Shown here in pieces: positions 31,557 to 40,339 of a stretch of DNA of 40,339 bases. The translations under genes and the position numbers were made by a program. The notes under the pieces were generated by a model, which searched no databases, was not told the DNA's origin, and saw only the letters and a program-made list of their open reading frames with translations. The DNA is from Psittacicella hinzii. GTDB lineage: Bacteria; Pseudomonadota; Gammaproteobacteria; Enterobacterales; Psittacicellaceae. The stretch is from positions 1-40,339 of the forward strand of contig NZ_NRJG01000035.1 of the NCBI RefSeq assembly GCF_003585935.1, in the 5' to 3' direction. Numbering within the stretch: position 1 is the first letter of the stretch; each line of letters opens with the position of its first letter.

Positions 31557-33788
31557 CTAAAACCGATCACTAAAGAAAAATACCCAAATAAAGTAGAACC
31601 ATAAAGGCACAAAAACAAAGTAAAAGAGAATAAAGAAGATGCGTGATTTTGCTGTTACTTGGCGAAGATTTGCAAAGTAATGCACGCGATGACGGATACA
31701 GTTTTGTATATCATAACCATGACAGAAAATAATCAACCCTTGAGGAGTATTACTCGTAATCTGTCCAGTAACATCATCAAGCATTTTTGGTAGCTGTTGA
31801 GTGATTTTACTGTAAGTGTTTTCTGCACTACACTCGTTTTCCCAAATTTGCAATGTAACTTCTTGCCATTGTGCACCTTTAAAGGTAGCGGCAAATTGTT
31901 CTTGCTCTTGTGCAAATGCTTGCTTAAGAGCTTGCTGCATGGCCGAGCTATTGTACTGATACTTAGTTAACTCTTGATTGAGTTGGGTGAGTGCTTGTTT
32001 AATGGTCTCTTGATTTTGTTGTACAAAATGCTGTAAGTACTTAACTACGGCTTGCTGTTGCTTACCTGCATGTAATTGGATTGTTTGCGGTTTAATTTCT
32101 TTTAATGGTGTATGCGCAAGTTCATAAGTAAGATTATGAAACGTAAGATGAAGTAGATTCCAGCCGTTCTCTTCACGGTAAGTTTTGTAACCTTGGCATT
32201 TTCTTATATCTTTAGTAAAACTGATGGTTTGTTGTGGAGCTTGCTGAATATAGGCAAGCTTATTACTTAAATGCTGCTGATTACGTTTATAACTCTCGAG
32301 TAAAGATTGACGATATAGATAGGTAGTTAAACCCCATTGCCCAATAAAAGTTTGACTCAATACTTGCCAGAGAATTTCAAAGAGAGGTAAGAACTTTTGC
32401 GTAAAACTAAAAGTTTGGGTTACAAAGTCATCGGCAGCTAACTCACGATAGATAGCACCAATTAAACAGTCAACTAATAACCAATCAAGATCTTGCCCTT
32501 GATATTCATGTAATAACCATGCGTAATCTTGTGGCTGAAAGTTTGGAATAATCACTACGTAATTTTGCTCGGCTTGAGGTAGTTCTTGCGAGTTAAACTC
32601 AGTGCTTATTTCATAACTCCGTTTACTTAATTGGGTTTTAAGTAAACTGATTTGTTGATCGTTTGTTTTTTGGTTTGAGTTTGGCTGTTGGTGTGAATGT
32701 GAACTTTGTTGCGCACTTTGTAGCTCAGTACCTTGTTGCGCTGCTTTTAGTTGCGCAAGTTCTTGTTGGGCTTGATTCTCGGCTACTTTTTGCGCAAAGG
32801 CTGCAAAGTTTTCTTCCTCTTGGACTACTTGTTCAGTAGAGCGCAGAATTTGACGTGCAGGTTGGATAATCCGTGGATTAGCACGTAGGATTAAGTATTT
32901 AAAGTTGCTTGCAAACTCTTGGGTTGCTGATGTTTGTGTTGTTTGTGTAGTACTTTGAGCAGTAGATTGCGCAGTAGATTGTGCAGTAGCCTGATTATCT
33001 TGAGAAGTAGTTTGCGATCTAAATTTAGCTAGAGCCTCATCTCTTAGTTCTACTTGGCTGTGAGAATTTACTTGATCTTGGAAGCTAGTCTCTTGGTCCT
33101 TAGTCTCTTGGAGTTTAGTTTGTTGTGCTCTAGTTTGTACTTGAGTGCTCGTAGTTTGTGAACTAAATTGTGCTTGCTGTAAAATTTCTTCAGGATAGAA
33201 AGCTGCGAGTTCTGGCACTATTTCATTACGTAAGATCTTAATTAAGGCAGCATTAGCTTTGCTTAAATCGTAATCGTAGTGCATTAATAGGGCTGCTAGT
33301 TGTGCCAAACTAAAAGCATTAAGACTAATACTTTCACCTTGTAAATAAGTGCAAAGTTTAGTTTCATAACGCATGGTTACGTATGATTGCACATAGCTAA
33401 GTAAAACTTCACTATAGTTGGCTGCAAGAGTTTCAGGATTAGGCAGGCTTAACCGGTTTAAGTCAGCCTCTTGTAATTCTGCATAGAGACTACTTAACCA
33501 AATTGCATAATGGTAGTTAACTTTTTGAGGATTCTGATTGAAGTATTTACTGTTGCGTTTTTCGTTTACCTTGCCTTTTAGGTACATGCCGGTTATTTCT
33601 GGATGTAACTTACAAGCACCATGTTTAGGTGAGATGATTAACTCACGCATGGCATGAGCTTCAGGTAAGAAACTAAAAGCATATAAACTCCCTTGTAAGT
33701 TTAAGAACAAAGACTCTAATCTTTGTTGCCAATAGTAAGTAGCACTCGAGGGAGTAATAGGTGGTAAATAAGTGTAAGGTGACTCCAT
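31557..33788 (-). CDS. Unknown large Gln/Thr-rich protein with a C-terminal membrane segment
   Basis: Read from the ATG at 33788, which has GAGGA 5 bases upstream, it has 743 residues; a TTG four codons earlier overlaps that Shine-Dalgarno and is rejected. Regions: a helical N-terminal domain (1-205), a Gln/Ser/Thr-rich low-complexity linker (about 210-290, including AQST repeats, and again about 330-385), a helical C-terminal domain (390-710) with DWLLVDCLIGAIYREL, and a final hydrophobic segment FFILFYFVFVPLWFYFIWVFFF (about 716-738). It resembles a tail-anchored cytosolic protein. No family recognised. It is divergent from the gene at 34048, and an exact 21-bp duplication lies just upstream of its Shine-Dalgarno. 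Confidence 0.7.
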   Translation of the reverse strand: MESPYTYLPPITPSSATYYWQQRLESLFLNLQGSLYAFSFLPEAHAMRELIISPKHGACKLHPEITGMYLKGKVNEKRNSKYFNQNPQKVNYHYAIWLSSLYAELQEADLNRLSLPNPETLAANYSEVLLSYVQSYVTMRYETKLCTYLQGESISLNAFSLAQLAALLMHYDYDLSKANAALIKILRNEIVPELAAFYPEEILQQAQFSSQTTSTQVQTRAQQTKLQETKDQETSFQDQVNSHSQVELRDEALAKFRSQTTSQDNQATAQSTAQSTAQSTTQTTQTSATQEFASNFKYLILRANPRIIQPARQILRSTEQVVQEEENFAAFAQKVAENQAQQELAQLKAAQQGTELQSAQQSSHSHQQPNSNQKTNDQQISLLKTQLSKRSYEISTEFNSQELPQAEQNYVVIIPNFQPQDYAWLLHEYQGQDLDWLLVDCLIGAIYRELAADDFVTQTFSFTQKFLPLFEILWQVLSQTFIGQWGLTTYLYRQSLLESYKRNQQHLSNKLAYIQQAPQQTISFTKDIRKCQGYKTYREENGWNLLHLTFHNLTYELAHTPLKEIKPQTIQLHAGKQQQAVVKYLQHFVQQNQETIKQALTQLNQELTKYQYNSSAMQQALKQAFAQEQEQFAATFKGAQWQEVTLQIWENECSAENTYSKITQQLPKMLDDVTGQITSNTPQGLIIFCHGYDIQNCIRHRVHYFANLRQVTAKSRIFFILFYFVFVPLWFYFIWVFFFSDRF

Positions 33789-33810
33789 ATCTATCCTCAA
33801 AAAGACAAGA

Positions 33811-33852
33811 AAATGAGTAATTGAACAGTAAAAATGAGTAATTGAACAGTAA
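33811..33852. repeat. Exact 21-bp tandem duplication in a promoter region
   Basis: Two identical units (33811-33831 and 33832-33852), each AAATGAGTAATTGAACAGTAA-like, about 25 bases upstream of the start of the gene at 33788. Two helical turns in length, so it would keep the phase of any binding site it carries. Confidence 0.8.
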
Positions 33853-34047
33853 AAATTAATGGTTGGATAAAATTGCTATCTTCTTGTATTATACGCAGAA
33901 AAATGCAGTTTTTAGCTTAATTTTTCTAAGTCCAAGCTAAAGTTTAGCTATACTATAAACAGTTAAAAATTAGCTAGAAAAATCTAAAAATAACAAGAAA
34001 AAAGTAACTAACTCAGTTACCCATTCCAACGCATTACAGGAGCCTTT

Positions 34048-34917
34048 ATGTACTTAGCAGCCTTAAACGTATTCTGGAAAGAGATTTGGCAAAAAGCTTT
34101 TAAGCATCGCCGTAAAGCTTTAGAGCGAGAATATATCGATCCGCAACAGTATCTTGAACCAGCAGAATTGCTGCAAGATCTACTTGTGCTAGGCATGTCC
34201 TCTTTACATTTAGGAGTATCTATTCTTCCTGAAAATCGTCAAGCTTATGTGTCAACTGAAGGTGCGATTAAAGGCTCACTAAAGAAAGCTCCAAACGCAG
34301 CAGTTCAACACGAAGTTAAGCAAGAAGCTAAGCAAGAAAATTCTTCACAAGAAGTAAGCACTACCACAAGCGCTTATTCTACAGCAAGTCAGAGTAAGAA
34401 CTCACAAGGAGTAGATCTCTTTATTTGGGGTAGGAATGAACGTAATCAGGTTTATGACCTACTCAGCGATCAAACTTATCTTTTAGCGCTCGCAGCGCAT
34501 CTAAAACAAGATCAAGAACTTGCAAGCAAAAGCTGGTGGCAATTACTAACCCAAGAGCAACAAAAACGCAGCCCAGTACAGCCTGAACAAGTAGTAACTC
34601 TAGTGCCACACGAGTTAAATCCGGATTTTGCAGCAAGAATTAGTCAGATCAAGCCTGAAGATTACGCCAAAGAAATAGCTAATGCTTATGCCTTTGTGGC
34701 AAGTAGAATTTGGCAGATTTATAATTATTGCCATGAAATTCGTCATAACAATTGGAATCAACTGTACCTTGAAGTAGATAAGTTTGCAGACTTTGAAGTT
34801 GACTTTGCGGAATATAGTGCAGAACAACTAGTACAAGGTGAACGTCTTTGGGAAGACGATTACAAAGAGCACTGTACTCTTTCGAGCAAGATAAAACAAG
34901 ACTTAAGCCATGATTAA
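34048..34917 (+). CDS. Unknown protein divergent from the Gln/Thr-rich gene
   Basis: A 289-residue cytosolic protein; AGGAG is 6 bases before the ATG. The N-terminal part is basic and helical (FWKEIWQKAFKHRRKALEREY), the middle (about 85-125) is a Lys/Gln/Ser/Thr-rich low-complexity linker like the one in the divergent gene, and the C-terminal part is acidic (VDKFADFEVDFAEYSAEQLVQGERLWEDDYKEH). No family recognised. The shared head-to-head promoter region (33789-34047) and similar linkers suggest the two proteins may work together. Confidence 0.65.
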   Translation: MYLAALNVFWKEIWQKAFKHRRKALEREYIDPQQYLEPAELLQDLLVLGMSSLHLGVSILPENRQAYVSTEGAIKGSLKKAPNAAVQHEVKQEAKQENSSQEVSTTTSAYSTASQSKNSQGVDLFIWGRNERNQVYDLLSDQTYLLALAAHLKQDQELASKSWWQLLTQEQQKRSPVQPEQVVTLVPHELNPDFAARISQIKPEDYAKEIANAYAFVASRIWQIYNYCHEIRHNNWNQLYLEVDKFADFEVDFAEYSAEQLVQGERLWEDDYKEHCTLSSKIKQDLSHD

Positions 34918-35773
34918 GTCATGATATAAGCTATAGTTATTAAGCTACTTATGGTGTTAAGCAATAGGTGCTAAGGTGTAGATTTAGTGTAGTTTGAGTA
35001 TCACTTAATAAAGTTGAGTATCGCTTGTGGTGTACAGCTCTGCTTGAAGGTTGTCTGAATAAAGTTTGAGTAGAGGTTTATTTTTGAGTACAGCTCATAC
35101 CCATTATTAACCACTCTTAGAAGCTCAATTTGCTTTAGTTATCAACACTAATTGCGATTCATTTGCATTGACATCAATGGTGGTTTTTGGACTTAAAATA
35201 GCACAAAACCTTACTTTTGATTTATCTGGCGAAATAATTTTTCCCAACAACTAACAAAATTTGCCGACAGCTTAAATTCTGTGGGCTTAAATCGCTAATA
35301 ATTAGAATTTTTTTTAGATTTCAAGTATAATAGAGAACTGATTGAGAAAATCCAGCGGTAAACTGGGTTTTTTGCTCTAATAATCAAAAAGTTATTTTAA
35401 GATTAGCAAAATATAAACTCCAGACTAATGCTTGTAAAAAAGTTATTTTCTGAAGTTTTTCTTATTTTTAAGTGCTTAAAGATAAAAGAGCAGGTAAATT
35501 TATACTGTAGGTTTACTGGTTTACTGTTGGTTTACTATCGTAATGGTAATTTACTTCGACTTTTATCGCTTGGAGCTTCAACTTTGCTTTAGCAGAATCG
35601 TTATCTAAGTAGATTTTTCCAGCTTAAGCGGTTTATGAGCCTCTTAGGCTAGAAAGCCACTGGCCTGTATAGATCAAAGTCTACGCCACAGCACTTAAAT
35701 TAAATAAGTCATAGCCTTTAAGGTAGTCATTTTAGGTAGCTACCCACAGCTAGCAATTTTTAAGAGTTTATCA
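34918..35773. other. Long leader/intergenic region before pheS
   Basis: No gene is certain. It holds GTACAGCTC repeats (about 35035 and 35095), a -10 box TATAAT (35326-35331) followed within 40 bases by a terminator (35347-35368), a Phe-rich 54-codon frame from 35428 without a Shine-Dalgarno, repeats of GGTTTACTG type (35509-35560), and inverted repeats AGCCT-CTT-AGGCT (about 35638-35650) and TAGCT / AGCTA followed by ATTTTT (35737-35762) close to the pheS start. Confidence 0.5.
35347..35368 (+). terminator. Rho-independent terminator or attenuator upstream of pheS
   Basis: AATCCAG-CGGTAA-CTGGGTT-type stem (7 bp, one G-T) followed by TTTTTT. It lies about 20 bases after a TATAAT box (35326-35331) and 400 bases before pheS. 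It could end the transcript of the gene at 34048-34917 or attenuate a transcript entering pheS. Confidence 0.6.
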
Positions 35774-36775
35774 ATGATAGATTTATCACAACTTTCATCA
35801 ATTACTGCCGCGGCAAGAGACGAAATTAATGCTGCGACTACCATTGCTCAACTTGAAGAAGTTAGGGTAAATAATTTCGGGAAAAAAGGTGCGTTTTCGC
35901 TATTAATGCAACAATTACGTGACGTACCAGCTGAATCTCGTGCTGAAGTAGGGGCGCAAATTAATGCTGCTAAACAAGAAGTACAAGATTTATTAAACGC
36001 ACGTAAAGAAGATCTTTCTTTAGCAGAAATGAATGCTAAATTAGAAGCTGAACGTATTGACGTAACCTTACCTGGTAGTAGCGTAGGCGTAGGTGGTTTA
36101 CATCCAGTAAGTAAAACTATTAACCGTATTGTTTCGTTTTTCTCTGAAATTGGCTTTACGGTAGTAGGTGGTCCAGAAATTGAATCAGCGTTTTATAACT
36201 TTGACGCTTTAAATATTCCTGCTCATCACCCTGCACGTGCAGACCATGATACATTCTGGTTTGACGCGCAACGTTTATTACGTACGCAAACTTCAGGGGT
36301 GCAAATCCGTTCAATGGAGAAGATGGCAGCACCTTTACGCATTATTGCTCCTGGTCGTGTGTATCGTAATGACTATGACCAAACACATACACCAATGTTC
36401 CACCAAATCGAATTATTATTCGTGGATCATGCAGATAAAGTAAGCTTTAAAAACCTTAAAGGGGTAATTAAAGACTTATTAACTAATGTGTTTGAAGAAG
36501 AATTACAAATTCGTTTCCGTCCGTCATATTTCCCGTTTACTGAACCATCAGCTGAAGTTGATGTGATGGGGAAAAACGGTAAATGGTTAGAAGTACTAGG
36601 TTGCGGTATGGTTCACCCTAAAGTATTAGAATCTGTAGGCATTGATCCAACTAAATACCGTGGCTTTGCTGTAGGGATGGGGGTTGAGCGCTTAACTATG
36701 TTACGTTATGGCGTAACTGACTTACGTGCCTTCTTCGAAAACGACTTACGTTTCTTAAAACAATTTAATAACTAA
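35774..36775 (+). CDS. pheS: Phenylalanyl-tRNA synthetase alpha subunit
   Basis: A 333-residue protein of full family length (E. coli 327). It forms the alpha2-beta2 class II synthetase that charges tRNA-Phe. The N-terminal coiled coil (about 1-85) binds tRNA. Class II motif 2 is seen in [20 protein letters not shown], the substrate site in [17 protein letters not shown] (about 247-263), and motif 3 in [14 protein letters not shown] near residue 302-315. The start has only a weak AAGAG. pheT begins 48 bases downstream. Confidence 0.98.
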   Translation: MIDLSQLSSITAAARDEINAATTIAQLEEVRVNNFGKKGAFSLLMQQLRDVPAESRAEVGAQINAAKQEVQDLLNARKEDLSLAEMNAKLEAERIDVTLPGSSVGVGGLHPVSKTINRIVSFFSEIGFTVVGGPEIESAFYNFDALNIPAHHPARADHDTFWFDAQRLLRTQTSGVQIRSMEKMAAPLRIIAPGRVYRNDYDQTHTPMFHQIELLFVDHADKVSFKNLKGVIKDLLTNVFEEELQIRFRPSYFPFTEPSAEVDVMGKNGKWLEVLGCGMVHPKVLESVGIDPTKYRGFAVGMGVERLTMLRYGVTDLRAFFENDLRFLKQFNN

Positions 36776-36823
36776 ACTTAAGTCTGTCTATAAACTTCTT
36801 ACCAACGAATTTTTGGAAACAAC

Positions 36824-39235
36824 ATGATTGTTAGTGAATTAGCTTTACGTAACTGGGTTGAGTTACCAGAACGTGATACTGTAATTACCGACTTAACAAT
36901 GTTAGGTCTAGAAGTAGATGGCGTTACTCCAGTTGCTGGTACTTTTACGAAAGTAGTAGTCGGAGAAGTAGTTGAGTGTGCCCAACACCCTAATGCCGAT
37001 AAACTTCGTGTAACTAAAGTTAATGTAGGTGGCGACGAATTATTAGATATTGTTTGTGGTGCACCGAATTGTCGTCAAGGTCTAAAAGTATGTGTGGCAA
37101 CTGTTGGTGCTGTGCTACCAGGTGACTTTGAAATTAAAGCCGCAAAACTAAGAGGAGAACCTTCGAATGGTATGTTATGTTCATACCGTGAGTTAGGTAT
37201 TGACATTGAATCGGAAGGGATTATTGAATTACCTGCAGATGCGCCTCTGGGCATGAACGTAGTTGACTATTTAAAAACTGATGATGTAGTTGTAGAAATC
37301 GGCTTAACTGCTAACCGTGCTGACTGTCTGTCACAATTAGGTGTAGCGCGTGACTTAGCTGCTAAATATCATCGTGCAACGCGTTTTGCGAGCTTTAAAG
37401 AAGAATTATTTGCCCAAGCTCGGGATCGTGTAACTATTGACGAAGTATTCCCTGTAAGTTTAGAGAATGCTCAAGCATGTCCTGCATATGCTAGTCGTGT
37501 AATTAATAATGTAAATGTAAGTGCTAAAACTCCAGAATGGATGGTGCAATTCTTAGCACGCGTAGGTGTAAGATCGATTGATCCAATCGTAGACATTACA
37601 AACTACGTATTACATGACTTAGGTCATCCAATGCACGCTTTTGATAAAGCACGCTTAAACCAACAAATTATCGTTCGCTCTGCACAACAAGGCGAAAAAA
37701 TGGTAATGCTTTCGGGTGAAACAGCCGAATTACAAGATAATACTCTAGTAATTGCTGATGCAAAAGGTCCGATTGCTATTGCTGGTATTTTTGGTGGTGA
37801 GGACTCTGGTGTTAATGCTCAAACTAAAGACATTGTCTTAGAAGCAGCACACTTTGCTCCTTTATCGATTGTAAATCGTGCACGTCAATATGGTTTACAC
37901 ACCGACGCTTCACACCGTTATGAACGTGGTGTTGATTCACAAATGCTCTTGGTAGCAATGGAACGCGCTACGCAATTAGTATTAGAAATTTGTGGTGGAC
38001 AGGCAGGTCCAGTTAACTTAGTAGGACAAATCCCTGCTAATACTAAACAAATTACTTTAACGCATGCACTACTTGAACAAATCGCAGGTATTACATATAG
38101 CAGCGAGAAAGTAGTACAAGTGTTAACGGATTTAGGTTGTACAGTTGTAGCAAACGCAGATCAAACTTACAACGTAACTACTCCAAGCTGGCGTTTTGAT
38201 TTAGAGATTCCAGAAGATCTGGTCGAAGAAATCATTCGTGTAGATGGCTATGAAAATATCCCAACTGCTTCGCCAGTAGCTGAATTAAGCATGCGTCAAT
38301 TCAACGAAGTTGATCTTGCTTTAAATCGCGTAAAAGATGTATTAATCAACCGCGATTTCCAAGAAGTAGTTACTTACTCGTTTGTTGAACCAAAACTGCA
38401 AGCTTTATTCCATCCAAACGAGCCAACGCTTGACTTACCAAACCCTATTTCGGTAGAAATGAGTCAAATGCGTTTAAGCTTATTTACCAATTTATATAGT
38501 ACTTTAGCTTATAACTTAAAACGTCAACAAAAACGCGTACGCATTTTTGAGACAGGGTTAACTTTTGTACCAGACGCTAATGCTGAAATGGGCGTGCGTC
38601 AAGAGCTAGTTCTAGCAGGTCTAGTAGCTGGTACAACTTTACCAGAAAACTGGGAGCACACTGCTAAACCTGTAGACTTCTTCCACTTAAAAGGTGTGGT
38701 CGAAGATGTACTAGCAATTACGGCAGCGCAAGCTAACCAAAGCATTCGCTTTGTCGCTACGCAAGCTCCAGGTTTCCACCCAGGTCAAACTGCTGCTATC
38801 TTAATTGATGGTGAGCAAGTGGGGATCATTGGTAAAGTACACCCAAGTTTAGCTAAACCATTTGGGGTAACAGGTGACACCTTTATGTTCACTTTAGCGC
38901 ATAAAGCAATTAACCGTACTCATGTACCTCAAGTACAAGCGATTTCTAAGTTCCCAAGCAATAAACGTGATATTGCCTTAATTCTTGATGAGTCAGTAGC
39001 CGTTGGTGACTTACTTGCATATGCAAAACAAGCAGGCGGTGAGTTATTAACTGATGTACAGTTATTCGATTTATTCACAGGCGCAAGCTTAGGAACTGGC
39101 AAAAAATCTGTAGCCTTAACATTAACCATTACAGCCACAGATCGTACTCTAGAAGATGCAGAAATTAATGCTGAAGTTAACTTAGTAGTTAACGCATTAA
39201 GTGCTAAATTCGGAGCGATCTTACGTGAGGTATAA
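36824..39235 (+). CDS. pheT: Phenylalanyl-tRNA synthetase beta subunit
   Basis: An 803-residue subunit of normal length (E. coli 795). The N-terminal tRNA-binding (EMAP-like) domain contains VVVGEVVECAQHPNADKLRVTKVNVG (about 44-69), followed by the B3/B4 editing region with the family stretch ADCLSQLGVARDLAA, the B5 domain, the class II core-like domain (about 480-690, QMRLSLFTNLYSTLAYN) and the C-terminal anticodon-binding FDX-ACB domain (AISKFPSNKRDIALIL...ATDRTLEDAEINAEV, about 705-800). GGAAA is 7 bases before the ATG. ihfA follows one base after the stop codon. Confidence 0.98.
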   Translation: MIVSELALRNWVELPERDTVITDLTMLGLEVDGVTPVAGTFTKVVVGEVVECAQHPNADKLRVTKVNVGGDELLDIVCGAPNCRQGLKVCVATVGAVLPGDFEIKAAKLRGEPSNGMLCSYRELGIDIESEGIIELPADAPLGMNVVDYLKTDDVVVEIGLTANRADCLSQLGVARDLAAKYHRATRFASFKEELFAQARDRVTIDEVFPVSLENAQACPAYASRVINNVNVSAKTPEWMVQFLARVGVRSIDPIVDITNYVLHDLGHPMHAFDKARLNQQIIVRSAQQGEKMVMLSGETAELQDNTLVIADAKGPIAIAGIFGGEDSGVNAQTKDIVLEAAHFAPLSIVNRARQYGLHTDASHRYERGVDSQMLLVAMERATQLVLEICGGQAGPVNLVGQIPANTKQITLTHALLEQIAGITYSSEKVVQVLTDLGCTVVANADQTYNVTTPSWRFDLEIPEDLVEEIIRVDGYENIPTASPVAELSMRQFNEVDLALNRVKDVLINRDFQEVVTYSFVEPKLQALFHPNEPTLDLPNPISVEMSQMRLSLFTNLYSTLAYNLKRQQKRVRIFETGLTFVPDANAEMGVRQELVLAGLVAGTTLPENWEHTAKPVDFFHLKGVVEDVLAITAAQANQSIRFVATQAPGFHPGQTAAILIDGEQVGIIGKVHPSLAKPFGVTGDTFMFTLAHKAINRTHVPQVQAISKFPSNKRDIALILDESVAVGDLLAYAKQAGGELLTDVQLFDLFTGASLGTGKKSVALTLTITATDRTLEDAEINAEVNLVVNALSAKFGAILREV

Positions 39236-39236
39236 C

Positions 39237-39584
39237 ATGGCACCGCGCAAATCAGTGACTGAACAAGTAGATCAAGATCGAGTTGAAGAAAAATTACCTT
39301 GTGTAACGCGTAAAGATTTAGCTTATAAACTGCAAAATCAATACGGTTATGATTTAGCGATTAGTAAAAAATTCGTGCAAATTTTCTTCGACACGATTCG
39401 CGAAAAACTATTAAATTCAGAAACCGTTAAATTATCTTCATTCGGTACGTTCTCGGTAGTACAAAAATCAGCTCGTCCAGGTCGTAACCTGCGTACAGGC
39501 GAAGAAGTAATGATTACGGCTCGTAAAGTTGTACGTTTCCGCCCATCGCGTAAATTACGTACAAACTCTTCATACGACGATTAA
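39237..39584 (+). CDS. ihfA: Integration host factor alpha subunit with N-terminal extension
   Basis: From the ATG at 39237 (GAGG 6 bases upstream, overlapping the end of pheT) the protein has 115 residues, against 99 in E. coli. Residues from about 23 on are a normal HU/IHF fold: TRKDLAYKLQNQYGYDLAISKKFVQIFFDTIREKLL, then KLSSFGTFSVVQKSARPGRNLRTGEEVMITARKVVRFRPSRKLR, with the DNA-bending proline in ARPGRN and the family signature through FRPS. The first 22 residues (MAPRKSVTEQVDQDRVEEKLPC) are extra and mixed-charge; no internal start codon would give the usual length. IhfA pairs with IhfB to bend DNA sharply at specific sites. The pheS-pheT-ihfA order is conserved in gammaproteobacteria. 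Confidence 0.95.
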   Translation: MAPRKSVTEQVDQDRVEEKLPCVTRKDLAYKLQNQYGYDLAISKKFVQIFFDTIREKLLNSETVKLSSFGTFSVVQKSARPGRNLRTGEEVMITARKVVRFRPSRKLRTNSSYDD

Positions 39585-39694
39585 ACTACAGCAAGCTAAA
39601 GGAAGATTTTTATCTTAAGTAGTCTAAGTTTACGAGCTTAAGATTATCCTTTAGAAACTCGTTTAAGCTAAGAGTAGGTTTAACCCCTGATTGG

Positions 39695-39723
39695 GATCTT
39701 ACGGGCTATGAGCCCGTAAGATC
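39695..39723. terminator. Perfect stem-loop after ihfA
   Basis: GATCTTACGGGCT-ATG-AGCCCGTAAGATC: a perfect 13-bp stem about 110 bases after the ihfA stop. No T-run follows (ATCCTAG), so it is either a weak terminator or a 3' end stabiliser of the pheST-ihfA transcript. Confidence 0.5.
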
Positions 39724-40207
39724 ATCCTAGTAAACAATTTAGATATAAAATCTAAGAATCAACCATATAACTAAACAATCAGGTTACCCTAGCTCTTAAT
39801 ACCTTTTTGGTCAACGCACAATTACAAGTGTTAAGCTTATTTTTAACCTAAAGTTGATGGTAATATCCTATATTTAATGCCCAAGTTGGTTTTCTCTGCT
39901 TTTTACTCTTTTTTGTTATGGTTGCTGAACCCAACCGTTGCAAAGCAGAATACAATCACCCTAGCCGAGTACTAAAGTGGCGCGCTAGCTTGGCAAGCTA
40001 AGTAACAAGTAACACCTAGGATAGAACTCTCAATTTTACTCTTGCAACTCTCTATCCAAAACAAACTAAAACAAACTAAACAAACTTTGCAAGAAAAAAT
40101 AAGTTTAAAGAGGCGTAATTAAAAAAGGAACTTACGCGTTGCACCTTAAAAGTTTAAAACTAGTGTTTTATTCCTAGCAATTAACGATATGCTAACCAGA
40201 TGTATTT

Positions 40208-40236
40208 AACCCCAGGAGCTAATGGCTTCTGGGGTT
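40208..40236. terminator. Stem-loop terminator near the right edge
   Basis: AACCCCAGGAGC-TAATG-GCTTCTGGGGTT (one G-T pair) followed by AATTTATGG on plus and AAATACATC on minus. Similar in design to the element at 25621-25657. The gene it serves may be outside the window. Confidence 0.6.
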
Positions 40237-40339
40237 AATTTATGGGTAAAATTTAGAAAGCGACGAATAGGCAAAATACATCCTAATTTCCCGAAATTTT
40301 TTAGTCTACTCCCTCCCTACTTCATTTGGAGGGAGTAAT

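Larger units (their letters stand above)
39585..40339. other. Non-coding right end with three strong inverted repeats
   Basis: No gene seen to the edge. It contains the hairpins at 39695-39723, 40208-40236 and 40306-40337 (ACTCCCTCC / GGAGGGAGT, cut close to the window edge). Around 39980-40010 TAGCTTGGCAAGCTA forms a small perfect hairpin. Short direct repeats (ACAAACTAAA) lie at about 40060-40085. Confidence 0.5.

Noticed and set aside
35428-35592. Phe-rich 54-codon frame as a definite pheST leader peptide gene
   Set aside because: No Shine-Dalgarno, and it lies after rather than before the terminator, unlike the known arrangement; kept only as part of a tentative finding.
39950-40020. tRNA-like sequence near the right end
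   Set aside because: A hairpin TAGCTTGGCAAGCTA is present, but there is no T-loop GTTCGA motif and no acceptor stem.

Overview
The window is AT-rich gammaproteobacterial chromosome. The evidence is a pheS-pheT-ihfA operon at the right end, a nudE-cysQ gene pair, Shine-Dalgarno starts (AGGAG/GAGG) at many genes, sigma70-like promoters and a CRP-like site. The low GC, the secreted and cell-envelope gene content and the anaerobic sulfatase maturase suggest a host-associated anaerobe or facultative anaerobe, possibly near Pasteurellales or Orbales (Psittacicella-like). That placement is inference; no rRNA is present to confirm it. There is no integrase, transposase, CRISPR array or tRNA that I can support.

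Layout. Positions 1-4.6 kb hold two diverged secreted paralogs (499-1374 and 2681-3433) around a NudE-like NUDIX hydrolase, a possible 27-codon membrane peptide with a good Shine-Dalgarno but an AUA start, and an unknown cytosolic protein. Positions 4.6-6.5 kb hold a 35-bp tandem array, a promoter-to-terminator unit that looks like a small RNA, and an unknown gene with an in-frame 12-bp repeat; both arrays carry GATC in nearly every unit. At 7.3 kb a stand-alone KilA-N protein is followed by a hairpin-rich stretch ending in a strong stem-loop. At 8.7-12 kb nudE is followed by an 891-residue CysQ homologue whose phosphatase motifs are separated by over 500 extra residues.

From 12 to 28 kb the minus strand carries a tail-anchored unknown protein, three very large tandem-domain GT8 glycosyltransferases and, between the first two, a serine-type sulfatase next to its radical SAM maturase. 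The GT8 enzymes probably extend a surface glycan; the sulfatase, once its serine is converted to formylglycine by the neighbouring maturase, probably desulfates host or environmental glycans in the periplasm. A small plus-strand pair (an unknown protein and a YdjM-like membrane protein) sits between GT8 genes two and three.

From 28.7 to 31.5 kb there is decay: a luciferase-like flavin oxidoreductase with a frameshift and three in-frame UAA codons, then a 366-codon gene with an excellent ribosome binding site and two in-frame UAG codons. Two divergent unknown genes (one Gln/Thr-rich with a C-terminal membrane segment) follow, and the window ends in pheST-ihfA. Intergenic regions are long and full of short tandem duplications and perfect inverted repeats, many of which serve as terminators.
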